Assembly: GCF_001891125.1 (NCBI RefSeq)
Contig: NZ_CP015247.1
Coordinates: 1,901,501 to 1,965,500 of the forward strand
Length of the DNA: 64,000 bases
Direction: 5' to 3'
Source: Leuconostoc suionicum
Lineage (GTDB): Bacteria; Bacillota; Bacilli; Lactobacillales; Lactobacillaceae
Shown: piece after piece, positions 1-9,234 of the stretch
How the letters are laid out: every line of letters begins with the position of its first letter
Numbering within the stretch: position 1 is the first letter of the stretch
Position numbers and translations under genes: made by a program
Notes under the pieces: model-generated
What the model saw: only the letters and a program-made list of their open reading frames with translations
What the model was told of the DNA's origin: nothing
Databases searched by the model: none

Positions 1-3
1 CGG

Positions 4-1884
4 TTATTCTGCATCCCAATCGTCCTCCGGTTCTTCGTCAACATAAGCTAACGAAATATAGAAGGTAGAGCCCTTATTTTCAACCGAATCAACCCAAATA
101 CGACCATTAAACTTTTCAACCACTTCCTTAGAAATAGCTAATCCTAGCCCTGTTCCACCCTGTGCACGGGACCTTGATTTATCAACCCGGAAGAAACGAT
201 TAAATATATTATCCAAGTCTTTTCTTGGAATGCCTAGCCCTTGATCAGAGATACTTAAAATCGCACGCGTTTTTGTCTTAATCAGTCGAGCTGTTATAGT
301 GCCACCGTCTGGTGAGTATTTCACCGCATTGTTCATGATATTATCTAATACCTGAGTAAACTTATCCGGATCAACTTCAACCCAAACATCTTCCTTGGTG
401 AATTCACGCAAAATATTATAGCTTTTAGTGATTGTATTTTCGTTTTTAGCGTCACTTTCCAAAATCATATCAAAACGATTCAAAACAAAGTTAAACAAAC
501 TGTTTAAATTAATAACTTCTAGCTTGACCTCCATTGTGCCTTGATCTAGACGCGATAACTCCAACAAATCATTAATCATTCGAATCATACGCTGCGTTTC
601 ATCTTGAACGACACCCAAAAAGTTTTGGGCCATTTCTGGGTCATCAATAGCGCCCTCTGCCAAAGCATCTACATAAGATCGAACTGCAGTCAAAGGTGTC
701 CTTAATTCGTGCGAAACATTGGAAACAAACATACGTCGTTCAGAATCTATACGCTGTTGCTCGGTAATATCATGTAGAACCACAACTAATCCAGAAATAA
801 AACCAGATTGGCGTTTAATCAAAGAAACATAGGTCTGGACTAACAGTTCTTTACTATCATCTGATAAGTCTACTCTAAAATCATTTAGATTTTCCAATAT
901 ATCACGTAATGTACGTTTGCCCTCTAAGCGTAAGAGGATAACAACATTTTGTCCAAGGGCTTCTTCCCGGTTAACTCCTACAAAATCTGCTGCAGCCTGA
1001 TTAATAATGGTGACTTCACCACGGCGATTGGCTGCTAAAACACCATCCGCCATATGCGTCAAAACCGAATCCAAACGATTACGCTCCGCGTTGACTGTTT
1101 CTGTTGACTCTTCAATACGCGTAGACAAATCATTAACCGATAATGCCAATTGGCTCAATTCATCAGAACCATAAATATGATTCACCATCGAGTAATCACC
1201 TTCAGCAATTTTAGTCGTCTGTTCACTGATTTGTTCAATTGGTCTTGTTAAAGTTCTTGCTAAAAATAGGGCCAGCGCCACACTGGCAACTAGCGCAATC
1301 AAGCCAGCAATAATAAAGAGTCTCATGACACTGTTAATATTCTTATATACTGGTAATAAACTGGCTTTTACAACAATAACACCGGAAACGTCTTTTAATC
1401 TCCCAGTAGTCACCCCTAAAGGTGTCGTCATGATTTCTTTACGCTCGCCTTTTTCATTGATCGTTCGAGTGGCAACATACGACTGGTCACCAGCAAGCGC
1501 CTTTTGTGCATTAATGTCGGTCGTTTTTTGGCTAATCGTTTGCTGACCTGATACAGAAGTCGTTCCTCGAATTGTTCCAGTTTTATCAATAACTTGTACT
1601 TCTTCAATGTTGGTATTATTTAATCCAGACAAAACGTCTTGGATTTCATGATTTCCTTCATCAGAATTACTATTGCGTAAAGCAGTGTTAATTGGATCAG
1701 TAACATATTTAGGTAAGGTGATCTGTTGTTGGAATGTCCTTAAGTTCTGACGTTCCATTTGGCGTACGAAAAAAGCACCCAAAAGTTCGAGTGCGATAAT
1801 CATTAACAGCACAAAAACAAGTGTGATGCGAAAACGAATAGATTGGAAAAATTTAGTAATTGACGTCATTTTTATTATGCTCAA
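4..1884 (-). CDS. walK: Sensor histidine kinase WalK
   Basis: This is the sensor kinase of the WalRK (YycFG) system, which controls cell-wall metabolism in Firmicutes. Seen in the 626 residues: a first membrane helix near 20-40, an extracellular sensor region to about 185, a second helix near 188-208, a HAMP linker, a PAS domain near 265-370, a HisKA domain whose motif SHELRTPLT puts the phospho-accepting His near 392, and an ATPase domain with N box (NNAVKYSP), DQGLGIP and GGTGLGLAI. The length is normal for the family. It starts about 50 bases after walR on the same strand, the usual walRK order. The accessory genes yycHI would be expected to follow, beyond the left edge of the window. Confidence 0.97.
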   Translation of the reverse strand: MSIIKMTSITKFFQSIRFRITLVFVLLMIIALELLGAFFVRQMERQNLRTFQQQITLPKYVTDPINTALRNSNSDEGNHEIQDVLSGLNNTNIEEVQVIDKTGTIRGTTSVSGQQTISQKTTDINAQKALAGDQSYVATRTINEKGERKEIMTTPLGVTTGRLKDVSGVIVVKASLLPVYKNINSVMRLFIIAGLIALVASVALALFLARTLTRPIEQISEQTTKIAEGDYSMVNHIYGSDELSQLALSVNDLSTRIEESTETVNAERNRLDSVLTHMADGVLAANRRGEVTIINQAAADFVGVNREEALGQNVVILLRLEGKRTLRDILENLNDFRVDLSDDSKELLVQTYVSLIKRQSGFISGLVVVLHDITEQQRIDSERRMFVSNVSHELRTPLTAVRSYVDALAEGAIDDPEMAQNFLGVVQDETQRMIRMINDLLELSRLDQGTMEVKLEVINLNSLFNFVLNRFDMILESDAKNENTITKSYNILREFTKEDVWVEVDPDKFTQVLDNIMNNAVKYSPDGGTITARLIKTKTRAILSISDQGLGIPRKDLDNIFNRFFRVDKSRSRAQGGTGLGLAISKEVVEKFNGRIWVDSVENKGSTFYISLAYVDEEPEDDWDAE

Positions 1885-1936
1885 TGGCGAGCATTCTTCC
1901 CCTCATTATGTACGCGTAAACTTAAATTTCATTCAT

Positions 1937-2644
1937 TTATTCTTCTGATGGGCGTAAATAATATCCGACGCCACGACGTGTTGCTAGCCAATTAGGATGG
2001 CTAGGATTGTCTTCAATTTTCTCACGTAATCGTCGAACCGTAACATCTACTGTACGTACGTCACCAAAATAGTCATAGCCCCAAACTTGCTGTAACAAGT
2101 GTTCACGTGTCATCACCTGTCCAATATGTTGTGCTAAATAATATAATAATTCAAATTCACGATGCGTTAACTCAATATCAGCACCATCCTTTGAAACCAT
2201 ATAGGCTTGGGGATGGATTACTAAATCACCTAAGTGAATATCTTCAGTGCTATTAAAAGTCTCTTCAGAAGTTTGCGAAACAGACTTTCGACTTCGCAAA
2301 TTAGCCTTAACTCGTGCAACCAATTCACGATTAGAAAATGGTTTAGTGACATAATCATCGGCACCCATTTCCAAACCAAGAACCTTATCAATTTCACTAT
2401 CCTTAGCAGTCACCATGATGACAGGCACATCTGACTTAGAACGGATTTGACGCAAAACCTCGATACCATCAACTTCTGGTAACATTTGATCTAGTAAAAC
2501 TAAATCAGGGTTTTCATCATTATACATATCAAGTGCTTCTTGACCGTCCGCAGCAGTGACTACATCGTAGCCTTCTTTGGTTAGATTGAATTTAATAATA
2601 TCAGAAATCGGTTTTTCATCGTCCACAACTAATACTTTACTCAT
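1937..2644 (-). CDS. walR: Response regulator WalR (OmpR family)
   Basis: This is the response regulator partner of WalK and binds DNA at cell-wall genes. The reading frame stays open upstream into prs, but the start chosen here gives a 235-residue protein beginning [12 protein letters not shown], preceded by the ribosome site AGGAGTT; upstream starts lack one. The receiver domain has the acidic pair D8/D9, phospho-acceptor D52 ([10 protein letters not shown]) and the conserved Lys near 102. A winged-helix DNA-binding domain fills the C-terminal half ([23 protein letters not shown]). It is first in the walRK operon, behind its own -10 element and the prs terminator. It is normally essential in Firmicutes. 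Confidence 0.97.
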   Translation of the reverse strand: MSKVLVVDDEKPISDIIKFNLTKEGYDVVTAADGQEALDMYNDENPDLVLLDQMLPEVDGIEVLRQIRSKSDVPVIMVTAKDSEIDKVLGLEMGADDYVTKPFSNRELVARVKANLRSRKSVSQTSEETFNSTEDIHLGDLVIHPQAYMVSKDGADIELTHREFELLYYLAQHIGQVMTREHLLQQVWGYDYFGDVRTVDVTVRRLREKIEDNPSHPNWLATRRGVGYYLRPSEE

Positions 2645-2680
2645 GGCTGAACTCCTATCGTATATGTGTAGTTTCTTTTC

Positions 2681-2686
2681 ATTATA
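2681..2686 (-). promoter_or_regulatory. walR promoter, extended -10 element
   Basis: On the minus strand a TGTTATAAT extended -10 lies about 37 bases upstream of the walR start and just after the prs terminator. No good -35 hexamer is visible, as is common with extended -10 promoters. Confidence 0.5.
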
Positions 2687-2701
2687 ACATTTTGGGTAAA
2701 C

Positions 2702-2727
2702 GAAAAGAACAAGTAATAACTTGTTCT
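2702..2727 (-). terminator. Intrinsic terminator after prs
   Basis: A perfect 8-bp stem (GAACAAGT / ACTTGTTC) with a 4-base loop is followed on the minus strand by TTTTCGTTT. It separates prs from walR. Confidence 0.75.
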
Positions 2728-2750
2728 CATAAAAATACAATAATATTTGA

Positions 2751-3731
2751 TTAGCGGGTACGGCGAGAAAAACGATTTTTAAACAATGAACTGATTGCTT
2801 CGTTTTTGCTAATGCGACGAATCGCCTCACCAATTAGCTCACTTACAGAAACAATTTCCAATTTTTCAAATTTCTTTTCTTCAGGCAAATTAATTGAGTC
2901 AGTTAAAATAACCTTAGTGAATACCGAGTTCTGTAAACGCTCAACAGCAGGACCAGAGAAAACAGCATGTGACGCAACCACATATACTTCTTTAGCACCA
3001 TGTTGCATAACTAGTTCCGCTCCTTGCGTAATGGTGCCCGCAGTATCAATCATATCATCAATCATGATGGCTATTTTACCTTGAACATCACCAACGATGC
3101 TACCAACTTCAGCAACATTAGGTTTTGGCCGACGCTTATCAATTACTGCAACAGGTGACTCCAATTCCAGCATGTTATTAAGATTGCGTGCGCGTGTCAT
3201 TCCACCATGATCTGGTGACACAACAACAGAGTTTTTCTTATCAGCAATGCCAGATTCAATCAAATAATCCGCCAACAACGGCGCACCTTGCAAGTGATCC
3301 ATTGGAATGTCAAAGAAACCTTGAATTTGTGCTGCGTGAAGATCTAATGCTAACACGCGTGTAGCTCCGGCTCTTTCCAACATATTAGCAACTAATTTGG
3401 CTGTGATCGGTTCACGCGAACGAGCCTTGCGATCCTGACGTGCATAACCATAGTAAGGAAGGACAACGTTAATTTGATTTGCACTCGCACGACGCAGTGC
3501 ATCAATCATAATCAACAATTCCATTAAATTATCATTCACAGGTGCTGAAGTCGATTGAATAACAAAAACATTATCGCCACGAATACTTTCCTCAATGTTA
3601 ATTTGCACTTCGCCATCAGCAAAGCGTTTAACGGAAATACGGCTCAACGGAACACCAACCGAATCGGCGATTTTTTGCGCAAGTGGTTCGTTTGAGCTGA
3701 GTGAAAAAAGTTTCAATTTAGGTTCTGGCAT
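2751..3731 (-). CDS. prs: Ribose-phosphate pyrophosphokinase
   Basis: Makes 5-phosphoribosyl-1-diphosphate from ribose-5-phosphate and ATP, the precursor of purines, pyrimidines, NAD, His and Trp. The 326-residue protein has the family hallmarks: N-terminal ribose-phosphate region ([17 protein letters not shown]), the ATP/regulatory segment with [10 protein letters not shown], the metal site around [12 protein letters not shown], and the PRPP-binding loop [10 protein letters not shown] near 220-230. A GGAG ribosome site precedes the ATG. It has its own promoter and terminator and so is a single transcription unit. The C terminus carries a short basic tail (FSRRTR) that overlaps the open upstream part of the walR frame but not walR itself. 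Confidence 0.96.
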   Translation of the reverse strand: MPEPKLKLFSLSSNEPLAQKIADSVGVPLSRISVKRFADGEVQINIEESIRGDNVFVIQSTSAPVNDNLMELLIMIDALRRASANQINVVLPYYGYARQDRKARSREPITAKLVANMLERAGATRVLALDLHAAQIQGFFDIPMDHLQGAPLLADYLIESGIADKKNSVVVSPDHGGMTRARNLNNMLELESPVAVIDKRRPKPNVAEVGSIVGDVQGKIAIMIDDMIDTAGTITQGAELVMQHGAKEVYVVASHAVFSGPAVERLQNSVFTKVILTDSINLPEEKKFEKLEIVSVSELIGEAIRRISKNEAISSLFKNRFSRRTR

Positions 3732-3759
3732 GTCTAACTCCGAGTTTTTATAGGTAGCT

Positions 3760-3789
3760 ATTATAGTATTACTGTATTCATTTTACCAA
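3760..3789 (-). promoter_or_regulatory. prs promoter
   Basis: On the minus strand TTGGTA (3784-3789), an 18-base spacer and a perfect TATAAT (3760-3765) lie about 30 bases upstream of the prs ATG. Confidence 0.6.
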
Positions 3790-3835
3790 AAAAAACATTT
3801 AAATACAGGTCTTATTACAAGTTTTAAATAAGATA

Positions 3836-4333
3836 TTATGCTATGGCATTTGATAATGCTGTCAAAGCTGCATCATAATTCGGTTCATCAGAAATTTCTG
3901 GCACAATTTGCGAATAAAGTACCACCCCTGCCGCATCGATAATGTAAATCGAGCGTGTGTCAAAACCAGTATCTGGTACGTATAACTTAGTTGCATATCC
4001 AAATGATTCTTGCTCATCTGAAAGCATACGCATGTTGTGTACCCCCTCAGCTGCGCACCAATCACGTTGTTCTGCTACTGTATTTGTGGAGATAGTCACA
4101 AAATTAACATCTGTATATTGATCCACAGCTTGGTTAAATCGACGTGTCTGTAATGAACAAATATCTGTATTTAAATCCGGAACGACAGAAAACAACGTCA
4201 CTTTTCCTAATAGATCGGCCGTCTTAACTTTTTCATTGTTTTGATCCACTAATTTGAAATGAGGCACCTCATCACCAACTTTAAGGGGATCGCCTTCCAA
4301 TGCAACTTTATTACCATTTAACAGAACGTTCAT
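3836..4333 (-). CDS. tpx: Thiol peroxidase (peroxiredoxin)
   Basis: Cytoplasmic 2-Cys peroxiredoxin that reduces hydrogen peroxide and organic peroxides using thioredoxin. The 165 residues match the family length. The peroxidatic Cys is C59 in PDLNTDICSLQTRRF and the resolving Cys is C93 in RDWCAAEG, the atypical 2-Cys arrangement of Tpx. The start follows a strong AAGGAGGC ribosome site. It stands alone between prs and a phosphatase. A role against self-made peroxide fits a catalase-poor lactic acid bacterium, which is inference. Confidence 0.95.
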   Translation of the reverse strand: MNVLLNGNKVALEGDPLKVGDEVPHFKLVDQNNEKVKTADLLGKVTLFSVVPDLNTDICSLQTRRFNQAVDQYTDVNFVTISTNTVAEQRDWCAAEGVHNMRMLSDEQESFGYATKLYVPDTGFDTRSIYIIDAAGVVLYSQIVPEISDEPNYDAALTALSNAIA

Positions 4334-4437
4334 CTTTTTTGCCTCCTTGGCTTATATATCGAAATATTTTATTTTAAATTAAGTAATCTACATAGATCAT
4401 AACAGTAGCTGTGTCAAAACTAACATACAACTGTCTT

Positions 4438-5250
4438 TTAAAGAACATATCTTTCTAGGGCCCGCGCTACACCAGAATCATTGTTTGTTGCTGTCTCGAT
4501 GTCAGCTATCGTTTTAATTTTTTCAATTGCATTACCCATGGCAACACCTAATCCGGCGCGCTCAATCATTGAATAATCATTTTCTTGATCACCAATTGCC
4601 ATTGTGTTTTTAATATCAACATTTAATGCTTTTGCTAAGGCTTCAAGTGCATTGCCTTTCGAAGCATCTTTGTTGATAAACTCTAGGTTATTAGCAGTTG
4701 ACCGAATCACTGACATTTTGTCAGAAATACTTGTTGGCACATTCGCTTGTACGTTATCCAAGTCGTCAGATTCAGCGTTGGCAATACCCTTAATAATTTC
4801 AACATCCTCTAGTTCATTGTCATTATCAACAATATGTAACGGCAAATTTACAAGAGAATTTTCAAAACTAGCCCAACGATGAATTAAACGATTGGTCGTA
4901 TAAGCCGCGAACTGATCTTCAGCTTGAATATACGTCTTTTGCTCACGCATAAAGGCATTCAGTTCTTTATACTCTGCCAAATCTAGTGCGGCATGAAACA
5001 AAATTTGAGAGCCATCGGCAGTTTGCATTAAGCCACCATTATGCGTGATGACATACTGTTCGCTCCCTACAATGCCTAGCTCATCTAATATATTGCGAAC
5101 ACCAGGAAGTGGTCGACCGGTTGTAATAACAACTTTGACATCTTGTGCAAGTGCCTGTTGAACTGCAGATTTTACATCTAACGGAATTTGACGCTCATCG
5201 TTAATCAGTGTGCCATCAATATCGATCGACACAATTTTTATCTCTGACAT
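4438..5250 (-). CDS. Cof-type HAD phosphatase
   Basis: Haloacid-dehalogenase-superfamily hydrolase of the Cof/YwpJ group. The 270 residues carry motif I (DIDGTLINDE) with the nucleophile Asp, motif II Thr (TTGRPLPG), a C2-type cap in the middle, a Lys in KGNAL (motif III), and motif IV GDQENDYSMIERAG. These proteins dephosphorylate sugar phosphates, FMN or similar small molecules; the substrate cannot be read from the sequence. The ATG follows a GGAG site. A second Cof protein at 52840-53661 is clearly diverged from it. Confidence 0.9.
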   Translation of the reverse strand: MSEIKIVSIDIDGTLINDERQIPLDVKSAVQQALAQDVKVVITTGRPLPGVRNILDELGIVGSEQYVITHNGGLMQTADGSQILFHAALDLAEYKELNAFMREQKTYIQAEDQFAAYTTNRLIHRWASFENSLVNLPLHIVDNDNELEDVEIIKGIANAESDDLDNVQANVPTSISDKMSVIRSTANNLEFINKDASKGNALEALAKALNVDIKNTMAIGDQENDYSMIERAGLGVAMGNAIEKIKTIADIETATNNDSGVARALERYVL

Positions 5251-5344
5251 GTTTTGACTCCATTTTTAGGGATACTATTATTATACCAAACAGCAGCGCA
5301 TTCAAAACATTAATTTGTATATTATTAATTGCATTATAAACAAC

Positions 5345-5374
5345 AAAAAATTGGTGATTAAACACCAATTTTTT
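5345..5374. terminator. Terminator after the LeuB-like gene
   Basis: AAAAAATTGGTG and CACCAATTTTTT form a 12-bp stem with a 6-base loop. It overlaps the stop codon of the minus-strand gene and has T runs on both strands. Confidence 0.7.
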
Positions 5375-6287
5375 ACAAATTATCATAATGATTAAAACAT
5401 TCTTTTAAAATAATCTTAGCTGCACCTTCCCCAGTTGCCATCATCAAATCCTTATCATCTATATTGATTTGTGGTAACTGATATAGCATTTGCCCTCTAT
5501 TATTTTTCATAGACAGCGGCACCGTTTCAGGTAGACCCGTAATTTTTTGGCTTTCTTCATTTAAAATCTGGTCAACCCATTTAGGAGCAACAACAACATC
5601 TAAGCTAGCTGGTTGCTGAATAATAGTTGATATCACACGTGATAGGGATACGTAGTTTACAACAACATCGGAATATATTTTAGCAATTTTTTCAGCAGTT
5701 AGTGCCCATATTTTTGATGTATAAAACGAATCAAAAGGAGTGACGATTGTAACCACCTTTTTTCGATTCATCGCCCGTTCAAACCCCGCCGTGATAACTT
5801 GCTCAACTTCACGTTGTTCATATGTTATTGTGTCTTGTGCGAAATCATCGACCGAAATATTACCATCCACGTGATCATCAGCCCGCTTAGCACTTTGCAC
5901 AATTACAAAATCTGTATCCCTGACTATTGGATCCTTGAGTGGTGAAGCACCAACATTATTATCAGAAATCTGAACCGCTTTGAAAGCAAGTGTAATATTT
6001 AAATATCTTCTCAATGCCACAAGTGATTCTTGTACGCTTAATAAACTATCCGTCCCTACCTCTTGATTCAGTGCGCCAACCAAAATGGCATCATAATTCT
6101 TCAATTCACGAAGCGTCTGGTTTGGTAACGTTTCATTAAATGAAAGTGTTGCGTTGACACCAAAAGGAAGTTCCGTCACCTCGAATGCAGTTGAATCATT
6201 TATAGCTGACTTAATAATGCCCAAGGCTCTGTCAATGACACTGCTAGATTCTTTATCGCCTTTTAATATTGCTAATTTATACGTCAT
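5373..6287 (-). CDS. Degenerate 3-isopropylmalate dehydrogenase-like protein
   Basis: The 304 residues follow the isocitrate/isopropylmalate dehydrogenase fold from end to end. Seen: YKLAILKGDKESS at the N terminus where family members have the GDGIGPE loop, FEVTELPFG, LRELKNYDAILVGA, RRYLNITLAFKAV, DFVIVQSAKR, DTITYEQREVEQVI..AFERA, and WVDQILNEESQKITG near the end. Residues needed for catalysis in LeuB appear lost: the DKANVL segment with the catalytic Lys reads VTPFDSF here, the GDGIGPE loop is GDKESS, and the second metal Asp of GDILSD is replaced (VDQILNE). It is 40-60 residues shorter than LeuB. The frame is open with no stops, so it is probably still expressed, but as an enzyme with another role or as a non-catalytic protein. 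It is read away from ridA. Confidence 0.65.
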   Translation of the reverse strand: MTYKLAILKGDKESSSVIDRALGIIKSAINDSTAFEVTELPFGVNATLSFNETLPNQTLRELKNYDAILVGALNQEVGTDSLLSVQESLVALRRYLNITLAFKAVQISDNNVGASPLKDPIVRDTDFVIVQSAKRADDHVDGNISVDDFAQDTITYEQREVEQVITAGFERAMNRKKVVTIVTPFDSFYTSKIWALTAEKIAKIYSDVVVNYVSLSRVISTIIQQPASLDVVVAPKWVDQILNEESQKITGLPETVPLSMKNNRGQMLYQLPQINIDDKDLMMATGEGAAKIILKECFNHYDNL

Positions 6288-6386
6288 AATTATTCCTTTA
6301 TATTCTCATTTTTTCGTTTTTTTGCTCTATAAACATTGCATAATATACACTTTTAGATTAAAATAACTATCAGGAGGACATTATTC

Positions 6387-6779
6387 ATGTCAAAGAAAGT
6401 CGTTGCAACTACTAAAGCGCCGAAAGCGCTTGGTCCCTATTCACAAGCTGTTCAAAATAACAACACGTTATATATTTCAGGACAAATCGGAATTAACCCT
6501 GAAACAGATGAATTTGCTGGATCTACGACAGCTGAACAAGCACATCAAATTTTTGAAAACATTGATAACATCTTACATGAAGCCGAATTTTCAAGAAATG
6601 ATATCGTAAAAGCTGGTTTGTTTTTCGATGATATTGCTGATTTTGCTTTAGTTAATAAAATCTACGCAAAATACTTTGAAACCACTTCTATTGAAGAATT
6701 TCCAGCACGTTCAGCCGTCCAAGTAGCTGCTTTACCTAAGAACGCTAAACTAGAAATTGAAATTACTGCTATGAAATAA
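6387..6779 (+). CDS. ridA: RidA family reactive-intermediate deaminase
   Basis: RidA hydrolyses the reactive enamine/imine released by PLP enzymes such as threonine dehydratase, protecting PLP enzymes of branched-chain synthesis. The 130 residues have the family signature: APKALGPYSQAV, LYISGQIGINPET, the substrate-binding Arg in FPARSAVQVAALPKNAKLEIE, and the terminal Glu region. A strong AGGAGGA site precedes the ATG. It faces ilvA tail to tail, with only a shared terminator between, so the gene that makes the toxic intermediate and the gene that clears it are neighbours. Confidence 0.94.
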   Translation: MSKKVVATTKAPKALGPYSQAVQNNNTLYISGQIGINPETDEFAGSTTAEQAHQIFENIDNILHEAEFSRNDIVKAGLFFDDIADFALVNKIYAKYFETTSIEEFPARSAVQVAALPKNAKLEIEITAMK

Positions 6780-6811
6780 AAACTTGATTTGAAATAAATC
6801 AAGTTTTTTTC
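6778..6811. terminator. Bidirectional terminator between ridA and ilvA
   Basis: AACTTGATTT pairs with AAATCAAGTT around a 4-5 base loop, with A/T runs on both sides, between the two convergent genes. Confidence 0.8.
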
Positions 6812-6816
6812 TTTGC

Positions 6817-8082
6817 CTAAACAAGCATATTAAACAGTACCGTGTTCTCTTGCAGGTTAATATATTTTGGAAAGAACGCTGCCAAGCGTTCTGTTAGGTC
6901 ATCAACATTTGTTTCTGCACCTAATAAGACACCAACCATAACAGAACCCATCTCAGAATTTAATTTTTTTGTATACTCAAAGCGAGTAATATCATCATTT
7001 GGTCCCAAAACATTATTAACAAACTGGCGTAATGCTCCTGGACGTTGTGGAAATTCAACTAAATAGAATTGCTGACGTCCTTTATACATCAACGCTTTCT
7101 GTTCCATTTCTTGCATGCGTCCAATATCATTATTCCCGCCCGAGATAACCAAAACTACATTTTTTCCAACGATATCATCAGCCATAAAATCCAGGCTAGC
7201 TATCGGCATTGCCCCCGCTGGCTCAGCAACAATTGCTTCATAAGTATATAAGTCTAAAACCGATTGAGCAACTTTACCTTCCGGAATGCCTAGCAACTTA
7301 TCTACATGTTGTTGCGCTTGATTGTAGGTAAATTGGCTAACACAAGCAACAGCAGCTCCATCAACAAAATGATCAATATTTTCAACCTTTACCGGTTTTT
7401 TTGCCTTAAAAGCAGCTTGCATTGATTGCGCAGTTTGTGGCTCTACACCAACAACTGTTGTTTGTGGTGATATTTTTTTTGAATAAGTTGATAAACCACC
7501 AATCAAGCCACCGCCACCAACAGATGCAACTAAATAATCAACCGAAATATTTTGCTCCGCTGCATCTTCAAATATTTCTACCGCGACTGTCCCTTGCCCA
7601 GCCATAGTACGTCGATCATCAAAAGGAGCTACAAAAAACATGTTATGTTTTTCAGTATAGTCAAAGGCCGCACTTTGCGCCTCATCAAACGTATCTCCCA
7701 CTAGAATAACTGTCGCGTATCGGCCTCCAAAACGCTTGACAGCTTCCACTTTTTGATTTGGTGTAGTTACAGGCATAAAAATAGTTGCTTGTATTTTTAA
7801 ATTATGACAAGTATCAGCTACGCCTTGTGCATGGTTTCCAGCTGATGCAGCGACAACGCCATTATTGAGCTTTTCTTTCTCTGCCTTAATGATATTATAA
7901 TAAGCCCCTCGTATTTTAAAAGAACGAACGCGTTGCATATCTTCTCTTTTAAGATAAATATTCGCCTTATACTTTTTTGAAAGGTAGTCATCATAGGCCA
8001 AAGGAGTATGCGTTACTACTTTTGATAAGACTCGATGTGCTTCTTCTATTTCTTCAGCCGTTAGCTTTGCCACAGTTGTCAT
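6817..8082 (-). CDS. ilvA: Threonine dehydratase (threonine deaminase)
   Basis: PLP enzyme turning threonine into 2-oxobutanoate and ammonia, the first step to isoleucine. The PLP Lys is K56 in VRSFKIRGAYYN; the phosphate-binding loop is SVGGGGLIGG; AAGNHAQGVA and a Ser-rich region near SGGNND also match. A C-terminal ACT-like regulatory domain of about 90 residues follows (FYLVEFPQRPGALRQFV), suggesting feedback control by isoleucine, with one such domain rather than the two of the E. coli enzyme. The 421-residue start is preferred because GGAG lies nine bases before this ATG; a TTG five codons upstream is the alternative. It follows ilvC on the same strand after about 75 bases. Confidence 0.93.
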   Translation of the reverse strand: MTTVAKLTAEEIEEAHRVLSKVVTHTPLAYDDYLSKKYKANIYLKREDMQRVRSFKIRGAYYNIIKAEKEKLNNGVVAASAGNHAQGVADTCHNLKIQATIFMPVTTPNQKVEAVKRFGGRYATVILVGDTFDEAQSAAFDYTEKHNMFFVAPFDDRRTMAGQGTVAVEIFEDAAEQNISVDYLVASVGGGGLIGGLSTYSKKISPQTTVVGVEPQTAQSMQAAFKAKKPVKVENIDHFVDGAAVACVSQFTYNQAQQHVDKLLGIPEGKVAQSVLDLYTYEAIVAEPAGAMPIASLDFMADDIVGKNVVLVISGGNNDIGRMQEMEQKALMYKGRQQFYLVEFPQRPGALRQFVNNVLGPNDDITRFEYTKKLNSEMGSVMVGVLLGAETNVDDLTERLAAFFPKYINLQENTVLFNMLV

Positions 8083-8156
8083 ATAATTCATCTCCAATTA
8101 TTAATTCATTTTTATGTACGAAAAGCATCATTTTTTAGACAATGCTTCTCATTTTA

Positions 8157-9200
8157 TTACTTCGCTGCTGAGAATTGTTCAGTATCCGCTGCTGTTGAAT
8201 ACTTGTCAGCATCTGAAATCCATGGCATCATGGCACGAACCTTCTTACCAGTTTGTTCGTACAAACCACTCTTGTACTCTGTACGCATCTTTTCCAAATC
8301 CTTCAAACCAGAGTTGTATTCTGCCAACCACTTCTTAGCGTACGTACCATCTTGGATATCTTTCAAAACATCACGCATTCCTTGCTTTGATTCTTCAGTA
8401 ATGATACGTGGGCCATTCAACATTTCACCATATTCACAAGTGTTTGAGCAATCATGTCTCATCTTTTCGAAACCACCTTCGAAAATCAAATCGACAATCA
8501 TCTTCATTTCATGTGATGTTTCAAAGTAAGCCAATTCTGGTGAATAGCCAGCTTCAACCAATGTGTTAAATCCAGCTTCAATCAACGGTGTCAAACCACC
8601 ACAAAGAACAGCTTGTTCACCGAATAAATCTTCAGTTGTTTCTTCTTCAAAGCTTGTTTCCAAAATACCTGCGCGACCTGATCCAATACCCTTAGCATAA
8701 GCTTTGGCAACGTCAGCTGTGTCACCAGTAGGATCTTGCTGTACACCATACAAAGAAGGAATACCACCACCTTCAACGAATTGACGACGTTCAATGTTCC
8801 CAGGACCCTTAGGCGCAATAATCATGACATTGATGTCAGCATTTGGCTTAATCAAACCATACACAATGTTAAATCCATGAGAAAATCCAAGATATGAACC
8901 AGCTTTAATGTTAGGTTCCACTTCTTTTTCCCAAACAGAAGCTTGCAATTCATCTGGTGTTTCCATCATGATAATATCTGCTTGAGCCGTAGCTTCTGCT
9001 GCTGAATAAACTTCAAATCCATCTTTTTTAGCGCTATCAAAAGACTTCCCTGGACGCAAGCCCATGATGACATCAAATCCTGAGTCTCGTAAGTTATTTG
9101 CTTGAGCATGTCCTTGTGCACCATACCCAATGATAGCTATTTTTTTACCTTCTAATGGTGTTGTATCAATATCCTTGTCATAAAACATCTTTGTAGCCAT
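8157..9200 (-). CDS. ilvC: Ketol-acid reductoisomerase
   Basis: NADPH- and Mg-dependent isomeroreductase of valine and isoleucine synthesis. The 347 residues are of the short class I type: Rossmann motif GYGAQGHAQANNL, the cofactor region GLRPGKSFDSAKKDG, APKGPG and the knotted C-terminal domain with EQAVLCGG, YFETSHEMKMIVDLIFEGG and SNTCEYGE. The start at MATKMFYDKD is chosen because GGAGG lies eight bases upstream; the frame stays open 19 codons further, to within ilvN. It is third in ilvB-ilvN-ilvC, and ilvA may be cotranscribed. Confidence 0.96.
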   Translation of the reverse strand: MATKMFYDKDIDTTPLEGKKIAIIGYGAQGHAQANNLRDSGFDVIMGLRPGKSFDSAKKDGFEVYSAAEATAQADIIMMETPDELQASVWEKEVEPNIKAGSYLGFSHGFNIVYGLIKPNADINVMIIAPKGPGNIERRQFVEGGGIPSLYGVQQDPTGDTADVAKAYAKGIGSGRAGILETSFEEETTEDLFGEQAVLCGGLTPLIEAGFNTLVEAGYSPELAYFETSHEMKMIVDLIFEGGFEKMRHDCSNTCEYGEMLNGPRIITEESKQGMRDVLKDIQDGTYAKKWLAEYNSGLKDLEKMRTEYKSGLYEQTGKKVRAMMPWISDADKYSTAADTEQFSAAK

Positions 9201-9234
9201 AGTAAAATCCTCCATGATTTTAAATTCTTTTTGA

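Noticed and set aside
2645-2833. N-terminal extension of WalR
   Set aside because: It overlaps prs and its terminator, is unlike any response regulator, and a clear ribosome site precedes MSKVLVV.
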